Source: Cupriavidus sp. D39 (GTDB lineage: Bacteria; Pseudomonadota; Gammaproteobacteria; Burkholderiales; Burkholderiaceae). From it: 64,000 nucleotides of DNA. Under the pieces are notes generated by a model. The model did no database searches and was not told the origin of the DNA. It was given only the letters and a program-made list of their open reading frames with translations. Shown piece after piece: positions 1 to 8,468 of the stretch. Within the stretch, counting starts at the first letter, position 1. Each line of letters begins with the position of its first letter. A program made the position numbers and the translations under genes. The DNA lies in NCBI RefSeq assembly GCF_026627925.1, contig NZ_JAPNLE010000009.1, positions 2,232,001 to 2,296,000 of the forward strand, given 5' to 3'.

Positions 1-484
1 ATGGCCGCGGCAGGGGCGTGTCCAGCGGCGCCGGCCGGTCGATCAGGCTATCGATCGGCGCCTGCGCGGCGGGCTCCGGCAAGGCGGCTGCCACCGCCGC
101 CGCGGCCTGCGCATGCGGCGCATCGTGGAACAGCACGCGAATGCCTGCATGCGCGGCAATGGCGCTCAGCTCCGGCACCGCCAGCCGAAAGTTCAGCGGC
201 ACGAAGATGGCCCCGAGCCTTGCGCACGCAAACAGCATGGCGATCTGCAGATCGTGGTTCAGGCACAGCGTGGCCACGCGGTCACCCGGCTGCACGCCCC
301 AGGTGCCGGCCAGATGCGCGCAGACGCGTTCCACGCGGCGCCACAGCTTGCCGTAGCCGATGGTGTAGCCGAGGCTATGCAGCGCCGGGCGCAGCGGTTC
401 GGCGCCGGCATGCGCATGCAGCGTGCGCAGCAGCGCGCCCGGCTCCGGCGTGCCGGTGAACAGCCGGTTGGCGCGCTCGCTCAT
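1..484 (-). CDS. AMP-dependent acyl-CoA synthetase, N-terminal part (cut by window edge)
   Basis: About 161 residues from an ATG at 484 to the window edge read as the N-terminal lobe of an ANL-superfamily acyl-CoA ligase. Visible family features are the early GDRVATLCLN segment and the FACARLGAIFVPLNFRLA segment, typical of ligases that adenylate a carboxylic acid and then load it onto CoA. The AMP-binding P-loop and the C-terminal lobe lie beyond the edge. Its start overlaps the stop of the next upstream minus-strand gene (ATGA at 481-484), so the two are probably translationally coupled in the catabolic operon. The substrate cannot be read from this fragment. Confidence 0.8.
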   Translation of the reverse strand, partial: MSERANRLFTGTPEPGALLRTLHAHAGAEPLRPALHSLGYTIGYGKLWRRVERVCAHLAGTWGVQPGDRVATLCLNHDLQIAMLFACARLGAIFVPLNFRLAVPELSAIAAHAGIRVLFHDAPHAQAAAAVAAALPEPAAQAPIDSLIDRPAPLDTPLPRP

Positions 485-1725
485 TCGTCGCGCTCGCCCG
501 ACTCGTAAAGGGTCTCGCGGCCCATGCGGTCCAGGATCAGCTCGGCGGTCCAGGGCAGCATCAGCGCGCCGCAGCGCGAATCGCGATAGAGCCGCTCCAG
601 CGGCAGGTCCTTGAGCATCGACTGCCCGCCGCAGGTGCGGATCGCCAGCCGGGCGATATCGTTGGCGCCTTCCATCACGCTGTAGTGCGCGGCGTACAGG
701 CGCATGCGCGCATCCTTGGACGGACTGGCGCAGGCTTCATGAATCACGCGCCAGAAGATCGAGCGCATGTTCTCCAGCTGGATGCGCATCTGCGCCACCG
801 CGATCTGCTTGGTGGGATACATGCGGCGCTTCACCGGTGGCTGGCCCGGCACTTCGCCGCGCAGGTACTGCACGGTGAAGTCGTACGCGGCCTGCGCCAC
901 GCCGAGATAGGTCGGCGAGAGCGTGAAGAACATCGCCGGCCAGGTCTGTGCGGCCTTGTAGTACACGCCGCGTGGCATCAGCTGCTCCTGGTCGGCGACG
1001 AACACATCCTTGAGCAGCAGCGTGCGCGACACCGTGCCACGCATGCCCATCGGATCCCACTCCCCGGTCACGGTGAGGCCGTCTGCATTGCCCGGCACCG
1101 CGATGTAGAGCGTGTCGCGCATATCGGGCGAATGGTCCGCGCACTCCTCCGTGCAGAGGATCCCGTAGTAATCCGCCGCGCCCGACAGCGAGGCAAAGAT
1201 CTTGCGGCCGTTGAGCACCCAGCCGCCTTCCACCTTGCGTGCGCTGGTGCCGAACGGCGCGCGCCCGGCGGCGGCGGCCGAGCCCTCCGAGAAGGGCTGG
1301 GCGTAGATCGCGCCGTCCCTGACCACGCGCGCGAAATGCAGTTCGCGCCGGGCCTCGTGCTCGGCGCGCTGCTCAGGCGTCATGGCGATGCCGTCGGACA
1401 GCATGCCGGTCCACATGGTGGAGCAGATATGCATGTTGTAGGTCAGCGCGGTGGCGCCGCAGAAGCGGCCGATCTCCGCGCCCACCATGCAGTACGTGGC
1501 GAAGTCAGCGCCCTCGCCGCCGAACTCGCGCGGCACGCACAAGGCCAGCAGGCCGGCCTCGCGCAGATCATCGTAGTTGGCAAAGGGGAAGCTGGCCTCG
1601 CGGTCCCACTGTGCCGCGCGCGGGGCAAAGCGCTCGCGGCCGAGCCGGTTGGCGAGCGTCAGCAGGCGCTCTTGCGCCTCGGTGAAATCGGCGCTGCCGA
1701 CGGCGGGGATGAAATCCAGTGGCAT
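481..1725 (-). CDS. acyl-CoA dehydrogenase-fold flavoprotein (414 aa), catalytic Glu not seen at the usual place
   Basis: The protein has the acyl-CoA dehydrogenase layout: an all-alpha N-domain, a middle beta-domain (SEGSAAAAG, then VLNGRKIFASLSGAADYY, then GMRGTVSRT) and an alpha C-domain. The start at 1725 is chosen because GGAG precedes it and because the residues before it look non-coding. Near the C-terminus, where many family members carry YEGT with the catalytic glutamate, this protein has YRDSRCGALMLPWTAE, so no base is evident there. Isovaleryl-CoA-dehydrogenase-type enzymes keep their glutamate elsewhere, so activity is not excluded. Flavin monooxygenases of group D share this fold and lack that residue. 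With a flavin reductase 2 kb away, an oxygenase role is a real alternative. It lies between a ligase and a NicD-like hydrolase in one operon. Confidence 0.8.
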   Translation of the reverse strand: MPLDFIPAVGSADFTEAQERLLTLANRLGRERFAPRAAQWDREASFPFANYDDLREAGLLALCVPREFGGEGADFATYCMVGAEIGRFCGATALTYNMHICSTMWTGMLSDGIAMTPEQRAEHEARRELHFARVVRDGAIYAQPFSEGSAAAAGRAPFGTSARKVEGGWVLNGRKIFASLSGAADYYGILCTEECADHSPDMRDTLYIAVPGNADGLTVTGEWDPMGMRGTVSRTLLLKDVFVADQEQLMPRGVYYKAAQTWPAMFFTLSPTYLGVAQAAYDFTVQYLRGEVPGQPPVKRRMYPTKQIAVAQMRIQLENMRSIFWRVIHEACASPSKDARMRLYAAHYSVMEGANDIARLAIRTCGGQSMLKDLPLERLYRDSRCGALMLPWTAELILDRMGRETLYESGERDE

Positions 1726-1783
1726 GTTGGTGTCTCCCGGGCATCGGCCACACGCGTGGCGATGCCTCGATGTTTTTGTGGAT

Positions 1784-2615
1784 TCAGTGCAGCGGGAAAT
1801 GCCGCCCCAGGAAGCCGAGCACGGCGGCATTGAAATCCGCCGGGCGCTCCATGCAAGCCAGGTGGCCCACCGCGGGCTGGCACAGGTACTCGGCGCCGGC
1901 GATCTTCTGCGCCATGCGCTCCATCACGGCGGGCGCCGCGTTGGCGTCGTGCTCGCCGGCCAGCGCCAGCACCGGCACCGTGATGCGCGCCAGCACTTCG
2001 CGCCGGTCGAAACGCACCAGCGCCTGCAGGGCGGCGCGATAGGTGCCGGGTGGCACGGCCGCCATCACGCTGGCGGCGAACGCCACCGCGTCGGGCCTCG
2101 GCCTGCGGCGCGACCATGGCGCGCACCAACCCGCCCGCCATCTGCGCCATGGTCTTGCCGGCATCGAGCGGCGCCGTGCGCGCGGCGACGAAATCGCGCT
2201 GCCACTGGCCATCGGTCTTGCCGAATGCAGGCGACGTGCCGGACAGCACCATGCCGTCGATCAGTCCCGGCATGGCAGCGTAGGCTTCCTGCGCGACCAT
2301 GCCGCCCATGCTGTGGCCTAGCAACACGACACGCCGGCCGGCGTCGCGCTCGGCCTGCAGCACCGGCCGCAAGGCTTGCGCCAGCCCGGCGAAATCGTAC
2401 GGCTCGATCATGGCGCTGTCGCCGTAGCCGGGCATGTCCCAGGCCACCGCGCGATAGCCCGCCTGCGCCAGCGCATCGAGCTGCGCCGGCCACGCGGCCT
2501 TGCCGCCGCCGATGCCATGCAGCATCACCACTGCCACGGGGCCGGTGCCCCGTGCGATGGTGGACATGCCATTGGCATGGGTCTGGGTCATGCCAGGGTT
2601 CATGTTTTCGTTCAT
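1784..2615 (-). CDS. alpha/beta hydrolase, NicD (N-formylmaleamate deformylase)-like; frame break near 2095
   Basis: An alpha/beta-hydrolase-fold enzyme. The first part carries VVMLHGIGGG (oxyanion region) and the nucleophile elbow GHSMGGM. The last part, in another frame, carries the acid region ALAGEHDANAAP and the histidine AVGHLACME. The two halves join cleanly near 2085-2105 if two bases are restored or one removed, giving about 277 residues, normal for the family. The start codon overlaps the stop of the dioxygenase gene (ATGA, 2612-2615). Pairing with a NicX-like ring-opening dioxygenase makes an N-formylmaleamate deformylase-type hydrolysis the best guess, but general esterases look alike. 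Confidence is high for the fold and moderate for the substrate. Confidence 0.7.
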
Positions 2616-3718
2616 GCGCTAGCCTTGTTGTTTGTCTGGGCCACGTCGGGCGTGGCCGGGCCGGCGAGCCGGCCCGCGTCCACCTCGCTCACGCCGTCGA
2701 GCATGATCGTGCAGTTGCGCAGCGGCAGGTCGAAGTGGCCCAGCGTGTGGCGGCCGGCTACCTCGTTGGCGCCGGTGGAATAGAGGAAGTTGCCGGCAAA
2801 GGCGCGCAGCTCCGTGCCATTGCTGTCGCGCTTGTCGTAGAAGGCCATGGCATCCCAGCGCGCCTGCGGGTTCATGCCCCAGCCTACATGCGAGACCGCG
2901 TAGGCGTCGCGCGTGCCTTCGCGGTCGGCCCACGCTGCGTAGTAGCCGCGCATCATGTCCGCGTCCATGCCCTGCCCTTCGATCCCGACCATGTAGTCGT
3001 CCTCGATATGGCACACGATGGTGTCGCGCAGGTAGGTCTTGAAGGTCAGGTTGACGTCTCCCGGTGCGAGCACCAGCGTGCCGTTGACCTGACCGCCGGC
3101 GGGGAAGGCCAGGCACAGGCCGCCCGGCCAGTGGGCGACCTGGCCCGGCTTGTTGCAGTAGCCCCAGACGCCGCCGACGCGTGCGCTTGCGAGCCCGACG
3201 CGCAGCTCGGTGCCGGCGGCCGAATGCACGCGCATCTCGCGCGCGCCGCGCAGCCGCTTCATGGCCGCGCGCACGGTGCCCTCCAGCGCGGGATCGGGCA
3301 GGCAGCGCTCGAGGATTTCGGGATGTTCGTTGCTGACCATCAGCAGGCGCGGCACGATGCCGTCGGCGCCTTTGAGGATCAGCGGGAGTTCGGGCGCATG
3401 CAGCAGGCCCTCCACGGTGCAATCGATCACCAGGTGGCAGCGCTGCAAGGCGGCCACTACCGGGGCGAGTTGCTGCAAGGCATCGCTGGCGCCGGTGGAA
3501 CGCACGGGCGCGGGCGCAGCAAGCGCCGGGGACGGCACCCGGATGCGCACGGGCGTGGCGCCCAGCGCTTGCACCGCCAGTTCCGCCAACTCCACATTGA
3601 CGCGTCGGGATTGGGACTCCGTTACAATCCCAACCACTTCCTGGGCGGACAGGGCGCACAGTTCAAGGGTGCGCCGAAAAGCCGCCAGCCAGCGGTGCTC
3701 GATTTGCTCGATGAGCAT
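2612..3718 (-). CDS. 2,5-dihydroxypyridine 5,6-dioxygenase-like protein (NicX/PicD/HpaX type)
   Basis: A 368-residue protein of the NicX family, which is related in fold to M29 aminopeptidases. NicX enzymes use Fe(II) to open 2,5-dihydroxypyridine to N-formylmaleamate. In Pseudomonas putida NicX the iron ligands are His265, His318 and Asp320. Here SHVGWG (His277) and LGHFDLP (His328, Asp330) give the same HxD spacing and nearly the same separation. The start at 3718 follows a strong GGAGGAGA ribosome-binding site. A deformylase-like hydrolase is translationally coupled downstream, as expected for this route. A ring with a different substituent is possible, because the rest of the operon differs from known nic and pic clusters. 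Confidence 0.72.
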   Translation of the reverse strand: MLIEQIEHRWLAAFRRTLELCALSAQEVVGIVTESQSRRVNVELAELAVQALGATPVRIRVPSPALAAPAPVRSTGASDALQQLAPVVAALQRCHLVIDCTVEGLLHAPELPLILKGADGIVPRLLMVSNEHPEILERCLPDPALEGTVRAAMKRLRGAREMRVHSAAGTELRVGLASARVGGVWGYCNKPGQVAHWPGGLCLAFPAGGQVNGTLVLAPGDVNLTFKTYLRDTIVCHIEDDYMVGIEGQGMDADMMRGYYAAWADREGTRDAYAVSHVGWGMNPQARWDAMAFYDKRDSNGTELRAFAGNFLYSTGANEVAGRHTLGHFDLPLRNCTIMLDGVSEVDAGRLAGPATPDVAQTNNKASA

Positions 3719-3855
3719 AGGTCTCCTCCTGGTGCGATCTGCCGCGGTCCTGGCAGGGTCCCGGGGAGGTGGCCTTGGTGCGCCAGCCCACCGATGCCTC
3801 CCGCCGGACGCATTAGCTTTGTGCTTGTGATTCTTGTCGCTGGCGCAAATAATAT

Positions 3856-3867
3856 ATGAAATTTCAT
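3856..3867. promoter_or_regulatory. 12-bp perfect palindrome, candidate MarR operator
   Basis: ATGAAATTTCAT is a perfect palindrome in the AT-rich stretch between the divergent dioxygenase operon and the flavin reductase gene. MarR-family dimers typically bind such short AT-rich inverted repeats, and a MarR gene lies 600 bp downstream. It covers the upstream ATG at 3866, which argues that translation of the reductase begins later. Binding is inference. Confidence 0.5.
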
Positions 3868-3889
3868 GGATCCCAGTGGAGCCCGCGCT

Positions 3890-4444
3890 ATGGGCATGCC
3901 TGAGGCCAAGCCAAGCATCATCGGCAAGGCCGCTTCTCCCGATTTCGATACGCTGCACTTCCGGCGCACGCTGTCCCAGTTCGCCACCGGCGTGACAGTG
4001 ATCACCACCCGCGCGGGCCTCGGCTCGCCGCCGGGCGCGCCGTTCGTGGGCATTACCGCCAGCTCGTTCAACTCGGTATCGCTCGATCCGCCGCTGGTGC
4101 TGTGGAGCATGGCCACGCGCGCCAACAGCCTGCCGATGTTCCGCGACGGCTCGCACTACATCATCAATGTGCTGTCGGCCTCGCAACTGGACCTGTGCCA
4201 GCGCTTCGCCACGCTCAAGGGCGACCGCTTCGCCGGCGTCGACTACCGCCTGTCCGAGAACGGCCTGCCGATCCTGGCCAACGCGCTGGCCTGGTTCGAA
4301 TGCCACAACCGCAGCCGCTACGACGAGGGCGACCACGTCATCTTCGTGGGCGAGGTGGAGCGCTGCGGCGTGCACGACGATGCGGGCAACCCGCTGGTGT
4401 TCCACGACGGCCGCTTTGCCACCACCGATCCGCTGACGGACTGA
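3890..4444 (+). CDS. flavin reductase domain protein (HpaC/DIM6-NTAB family)
   Basis: About 184 residues with the flavin-reductase-like split-barrel pattern: FRRTLSQFATGVTVIT, then GITASSFNSVSLDPPLVLW, then HYIINVLSASQLDLCQRFA. Such proteins supply reduced FMN or FAD to a partner monooxygenase, using NAD(P)H. I prefer the start at 3890 because GTGGAG sits 9 nt before it. The longer start at 3866 lies inside a palindromic operator candidate. The divergent operon contains an acyl-CoA-dehydrogenase-fold protein that could be the oxygenase partner; this is inference. The MarR gene follows after 20 bp, probably in the same transcript. Confidence 0.8.
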   Translation: MGMPEAKPSIIGKAASPDFDTLHFRRTLSQFATGVTVITTRAGLGSPPGAPFVGITASSFNSVSLDPPLVLWSMATRANSLPMFRDGSHYIINVLSASQLDLCQRFATLKGDRFAGVDYRLSENGLPILANALAWFECHNRSRYDEGDHVIFVGEVERCGVHDDAGNPLVFHDGRFATTDPLTD

Positions 4445-4464
4445 CGTCCGGGCACGCAGCAGCC

Positions 4465-4929
4465 ATGACGGATTCACCCAAACCCGCTCCGGTGGCCTCA
4501 GACGCTTTTGTAGACGGCTACCTGCCCTACCTGCTGGCGCGGGCCAGCCATCTTGTGTCGGGCGAGTTCCACCGGCAGGTCGAGGCGGCCGGGTTCTCCG
4601 TGCCCGAATGGCGCGTGCTGGCCACGCTGGCCGACCGACCCGACTGCACCATCGGCGCGCTGGCCGATATCACGCTCACCAAGCAGCCCACGCTGACCAA
4701 GCTGATCGACCGCATGGCCGCCGACGGCCTCGTCACGCGGCGCAACGGCGCCCAGGACCGCCGCCATGCGCTGGTGTCGATCACCGCACGCGGGCGCACC
4801 CGCGCCCGCGCGCTGCTCGACCAGGCCGCCGCCCACGAGCAGCAGGTGCTGGACGACTTCGGCGCGCTGCAGGCCGACCAGCTCAAGGACACCTTGCGCC
4901 GCCTGATCGCGCTGCGCTCGCCGCGCTGA
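4465..4929 (+). CDS. MarR-family transcriptional regulator
   Basis: A 154-residue winged-helix protein with typical MarR features: GFSVPEWRVLATLADRPDCT, the recognition helix around LTKQPTLTKLIDRMAADGLV, and the wing RRNGAQDRRHALVSIT. It is co-directional with the flavin reductase and probably represses both that transcript and the divergent dioxygenase operon until a pathway intermediate binds. NicR and PicR, regulators of nicotinate and picolinate degradation, are MarR proteins, so family and context agree. Its ligand is unknown. Confidence 0.88.
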   Translation: MTDSPKPAPVASDAFVDGYLPYLLARASHLVSGEFHRQVEAAGFSVPEWRVLATLADRPDCTIGALADITLTKQPTLTKLIDRMAADGLVTRRNGAQDRRHALVSITARGRTRARALLDQAAAHEQQVLDDFGALQADQLKDTLRRLIALRSPR

Positions 4930-4942
4930 GCCCCGAACGCGC

Positions 4943-5425
4943 TCAGGCCCGCGGCTCGCCCTTGATGACCGCCAGCGGCGAGCCATCCGTCTTGATCCTC
5001 TGCAGCACGATGTTCGAGCGGATATCCATCACGCCCGGCGTGCGGTAGAGCCGGTTGACGATGAAATCGGAGTAGTGCTTCAGGTTGCGCGCCTGCACGG
5101 TCAGGATGTAGTTGCTGTCGCCGGTGATGATGTAGGCCGACACCACTTCAGGCCAGGATTGCACCGCTGCGTTGAAGGTGTCGTGCCAGCCCTCGGTTTC
5201 GGGGCGCATCGACACCTGCACGATCGCCTCCAGCTCCAGGCCAAGCCGCTCGGCGTCGAACCACGCCCGGTAGCCGCCGATCACCCCGTCCTCCTCCAGC
5301 AAACGCACCCGCCGCAGGCAGGCCGAAGGCGATAGCGCCACGCGGTCGGCCAGGTCCTGGTTGCTGATGCGCCCGTTCTCCTGGAGGCAGGTCAGGATGC
5401 GCAAATCGATGGGATCGAGGTTCAT
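4943..5425 (-). CDS. kynR: Lrp/AsnC-family regulator, probable KynR
   Basis: A 160-residue Lrp/AsnC protein: N-terminal HTH (DLRILTCLQENGRISNQDLA, then LSPSACLRRVRLLEEDGVI) followed by a RAM ligand-binding domain (ITGDSNYILTVQARNL). It is divergent from kynB and separated by about 160 bp, the arrangement known for the kynurenine-responsive regulator KynR. It probably activates kynBUA when kynurenine accumulates. It stops 14 bp from the convergent end of the MarR gene. The assignment rests on family plus position. Confidence 0.85.
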   Translation of the reverse strand: MNLDPIDLRILTCLQENGRISNQDLADRVALSPSACLRRVRLLEEDGVIGGYRAWFDAERLGLELEAIVQVSMRPETEGWHDTFNAAVQSWPEVVSAYIITGDSNYILTVQARNLKHYSDFIVNRLYRTPGVMDIRSNIVLQRIKTDGSPLAVIKGEPRA

Positions 5426-5502
5426 TTCGCAGATTCTTCCATGATTCTCTTCACAAATGAAATTCTATGCGAAAACCATGTGAATCCACTGACCATTTCG
5501 CA
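5425..5502. promoter_or_regulatory. kynR-kynB intergenic control region with three TTTCGCA boxes
   Basis: The heptamer TTTCGCA occurs at 5425-5431 and 5496-5502, and its complement TGCGAAA at 5468-5474. The second and third copies form an inverted repeat with a 21-nt gap. The region is AT-richer than its surroundings. Such spaced repeats fit octameric Lrp/AsnC regulators that wrap DNA. Function is inferred from position. Confidence 0.5.
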
Positions 5503-5587
5503 AGCCTCTTGCCCGTAATATTGACTATCATGCCGTCATCTGCTCCCCGATGAGCCTTGGAACGCCGCCCCCAGGCGTCAACCCCCG

Positions 5588-6244
5588 ATGACGAACCGCC
5601 CCACCCCCGACACTCCGCGCCAGCTCTGGGACATCAGCCCCGCGCTCTCGCCCGACACGCCGGTATGGCCGGGCGATACGCCGTTCCAGCACGAGCGCAA
5701 CTGGCAGATCGACGCGCACTGCCCGGTCAATGTCGGGCGCATCACCTTGTCGCCCCACACCGGCGCCCATGCTGATGCGCCGCTGCACTACGCCGCCGAC
5801 GGCGCGCCCATCGGCGCGGTGGACCTGGCGCCCTACCTCGGCCCGTGCCGGGTGATCCATTGCATCGGCGCGGCCCCGCTGGTCGAGCCTCGCCACATTG
5901 AACATGCCCTGGCAGGCACGCCGCCGCGCGTGCTGCTGCGCACTTACCGGCAAGCACCGCTGGCAACGTGGGACCCGGATTTCTGCGCGGTCGCGCCGCA
6001 GACCATCGCCTTGCTCGCCGAGCACGGCGTCATGCTGGTCGGCATCGATACGCCCTCGCTGGACCCGCAGGAATCCAAGACCATGGACGCGCACAACATG
6101 GTGCGCCGGCATCGCCTGGCCATCCTCGAAGGCCTGGTGCTCGACGCCGTGGCCGAGGCCGACTACGAACTGATTGCCCTGCCGCTGCGCTTTGCCGGAC
6201 TCGACGCGAGCCCGGTGCGCGCGGTGCTGCGCAGCCTGACCTGA
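5588..6244 (+). CDS. kynB: kynurenine formamidase
   Basis: A 218-residue metal-dependent cyclase-family hydrolase that converts N-formylkynurenine to kynurenine and formate. The signature HTGAHADAP (HxGTHxDxP type) holds metal-binding and catalytic residues. GIDTPSLDP and [19 protein letters not shown] are also typical of KynB. It is the first gene of a kynB-kynU-kynA operon, with 42 bp before kynU. The start at 5588 gives the usual family length. Confidence is high from motif and operon context. Confidence 0.95.
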   Translation: MTNRPTPDTPRQLWDISPALSPDTPVWPGDTPFQHERNWQIDAHCPVNVGRITLSPHTGAHADAPLHYAADGAPIGAVDLAPYLGPCRVIHCIGAAPLVEPRHIEHALAGTPPRVLLRTYRQAPLATWDPDFCAVAPQTIALLAEHGVMLVGIDTPSLDPQESKTMDAHNMVRRHRLAILEGLVLDAVAEADYELIALPLRFAGLDASPVRAVLRSLT

Positions 6245-6286
6245 ACGACCCGAACCGCCCAACCTCCCCCAGGAAACCTCTCACAC

Positions 6287-7542
6287 ATGACCGCACTGAC
6301 TCGCGAGCAATGCCTCGCCCTCGACCAGCAAGATCCGCTGCGCCGCCTGCGCGACCAGTTCGCGCTCCCGCAAGGCGTGATCTACCTCGACGGCAACTCG
6401 CTGGGCGCGCGCCCGCGCAGCGCCGCGGCACGTGCCGCCGAAGTGGTGAGCGAAGAATGGGGCACGGGCCTGATCCGCAGCTGGAACACGGCCGGCTGGT
6501 TTGAACTGCCCCAGCGCTTGGGCAATATGCTGGCGCCGCTGATCGGCGCCGGCGAGGACGAAGTCGTGGTGACCGACACCACCTCCGCCAACCTGTTCAA
6601 GGTGCTGGCGGCAGCGCTGCGCGTGCAGCAGACCCGCGACCCGAAGCGCAAGGTGATCGTATCGGAGGCCAGCAACTTCCCCACCGACCTCTACATCGCA
6701 CAGGGGCTGGCCGACCTGCTGCAGCAAGGCTACTCGCTGCGCCTGGTGAATGCGCCCGAGGAGATCGATGCTGCGGTCGACGCCGACACCGCCGTGTTGA
6801 TGCTGACCCACGTCAACTACAAGACCGGCGAGATGCTCGACATGGCCGGCGTGACCGAGATGGCCCACGCCCGCGGCGCGCTCACGGTGTGGGACCTGGC
6901 CCACTCGGCCGGCGCCGTGCCCGTGGCGCTCAACGCATCGGGCGCGGACTACGCGGTCGGCTGCACTTACAAGTACCTCAACGGCGGCCCCGGCTCGCCT
7001 GCCTTCCTGTGGGTCGCGCCCTGCTGCGCGACGCCTTCTGGCAACCGCTGTCGGGTTGGTGGGGCCATGCCGCGCCGTTCGCGATGGAACCCGGCTACCG
7101 CCCGCGTGAAGGCGTGGCGCGTTTCCTGTGCGGCACCCAGCCCATCGCCTCGCTGGCCATGGTCGAATGCGGGCTCGATATCTACGCCCAGACCGACATG
7201 GCCACGCTGCGCGCCAAGTCGCTGATGCTGACAGACCTCTTTATCGCGCTGGTGGAAGCACGCTGCGCCGCGCACCCGCTCGAACTGGTGACCCCGCGCA
7301 CCCATGCGCGCCGCGGCAGCCATGTGAGCTTTGCCCATCCGGACGGCTTTGCCGTGGTGCAGGCCCTGATCGAGCGCGGCGTGATCGGCGACTACCGCGA
7401 GCCACGCATTGCGCGCTTTGGCTTTACGCCGCTGTACACCAGCTTCACCGAAGTCTGGGATGCCGTGGAAATCCTGCGCGACGTGCTCGACAGCGGCACC
7501 TACAAGGCCGAGCGTCACCAGACCCGCGGCCTGGTGACCTGA
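6287..7542 (+). CDS. kynU: kynureninase, with frame break at about 7019-7021
   Basis: A PLP-dependent enzyme that cleaves kynurenine to anthranilate and alanine. The first frame shows [33 protein letters not shown] and the PLP-lysine segment [19 protein letters not shown]. The second frame continues with [20 protein letters not shown] and [20 protein letters not shown]. One extra C in the CCC run at 7019-7021 joins them as VAPLLRDAFW and gives 418 residues, the normal length. A sequencing contraction is therefore more likely than a pseudogene. It lies between kynB and kynA (13 bp). Confidence 0.92.
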
Positions 7543-7555
7543 GCAGGAGCACGCC

Positions 7556-8431
7556 ATGAGCAACCACAAGGGATGCCCGATGTCGGGCGCGGGCGCCAGC
7601 GATGGCGGCGATGCCAGCTGGCACGACGCCCAGATGGATTTCGCCAAGGACATGAGCTACGGCGACTACCTGGCGCTGGACCAGATTCTCAACGCGCAGC
7701 ATCCGCTCTCGCCCGAGCACAACGAGATGCTGTTCATCGTGCAGCATCAGACCAGCGAGCTGTGGATGAAGCTGGCGCTGCACGAGCTGCGCGCCGCGCG
7801 CGAATGCGTGCGCCAGGACCAGTTGCCGCCAGCCTTCAAGATGCTCACGCGGGTCTCGCGCATCATGGAGCAGCTGGTGCAGGCGTGGAGCGTGCTGGCC
7901 ACGATGACGCCGCCGGAATACTCGGCGATGCGGCCCTACCTGGGGATGTCTTCGGGCTTCCAGTCCTTCCAGTACCGCGAGATCGAGTTCATTCTCGGCA
8001 ACAAGAACGCGGCCATGCTGCGCCCGCATGCGCACCAGCCGCAGCACCTGGCGCTGGTGGAAGAAGCCCTGCGCACGCCGTCGCTGTATGACGAAGCGAT
8101 TCGCCTGATGGCGCGGCGCGGCTTTGCCATCGATGCGGCCTGCATCGAGCGGGACTGGACCCTGCCGGCCGGCGAGAACGCCTCGGTGGAAGCGGCCTGG
8201 CTGGAGGTCTATCGCCGGCCCGAGGCGCACTGGGAACTGTATGAACTGGGCGAGAAGTTCGTCGACCTGGAAGATGCCTTCCGGCAGTGGCGTTTTCGCC
8301 ACGTCACCACCGTGGAACGCGTGATCGGCTTCAAGCGCGGCACCGGCGGCACCGAAGGCGTCAGCTACCTGCGCAAGATGCTCGACGTGGTGCTGTTCCC
8401 CGAGCTGTGGAAGCTGCGCACCGATCTGTAA
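7556..8431 (+). CDS. kynA: tryptophan 2,3-dioxygenase
   Basis: A 291-residue heme dioxygenase that opens the indole ring of L-tryptophan to N-formylkynurenine. Visible family segments are [33 protein letters not shown], and the C-terminal heme-histidine region [19 protein letters not shown]. It is the last gene of kynBUA and is followed by a strong hairpin. Together the three genes take tryptophan to anthranilate. No anthranilate-degrading genes lie in the window. Confidence 0.95.
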   Translation: MSNHKGCPMSGAGASDGGDASWHDAQMDFAKDMSYGDYLALDQILNAQHPLSPEHNEMLFIVQHQTSELWMKLALHELRAARECVRQDQLPPAFKMLTRVSRIMEQLVQAWSVLATMTPPEYSAMRPYLGMSSGFQSFQYREIEFILGNKNAAMLRPHAHQPQHLALVEEALRTPSLYDEAIRLMARRGFAIDAACIERDWTLPAGENASVEAAWLEVYRRPEAHWELYELGEKFVDLEDAFRQWRFRHVTTVERVIGFKRGTGGTEGVSYLRKMLDVVLFPELWKLRTDL

Positions 8432-8439
8432 GCGACAGC

Positions 8440-8467
8440 GTTGGCGAGGCGGTGCCGCCTCGCCAAC
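8440..8467. terminator. hairpin between convergent kynA and iclR genes
   Basis: GTTGGCGAGGCGG and its exact complement are separated by only TG, giving a 13-bp GC-rich palindrome. It sits between kynA and the convergent IclR gene, ending one base before the latter's stop codon. There is no T-run, so it may be a bidirectional terminator or an mRNA 3' stabiliser. Confidence 0.6.
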
Positions 8468-8468
8468 T

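Noticed and set aside
1..459. Long plus-strand open frames opposite the acyl-CoA ligase fragment
   Set aside because: They are Arg/Ala-rich shadow frames of high-GC DNA; the minus strand encodes a recognisable ANL ligase.
1577..3859. 760-residue plus-strand open frame over the hydrolase and dioxygenase genes
   Set aside because: Low-complexity Arg/His composition with no domain; the minus strand carries two recognisable enzymes in the same place.
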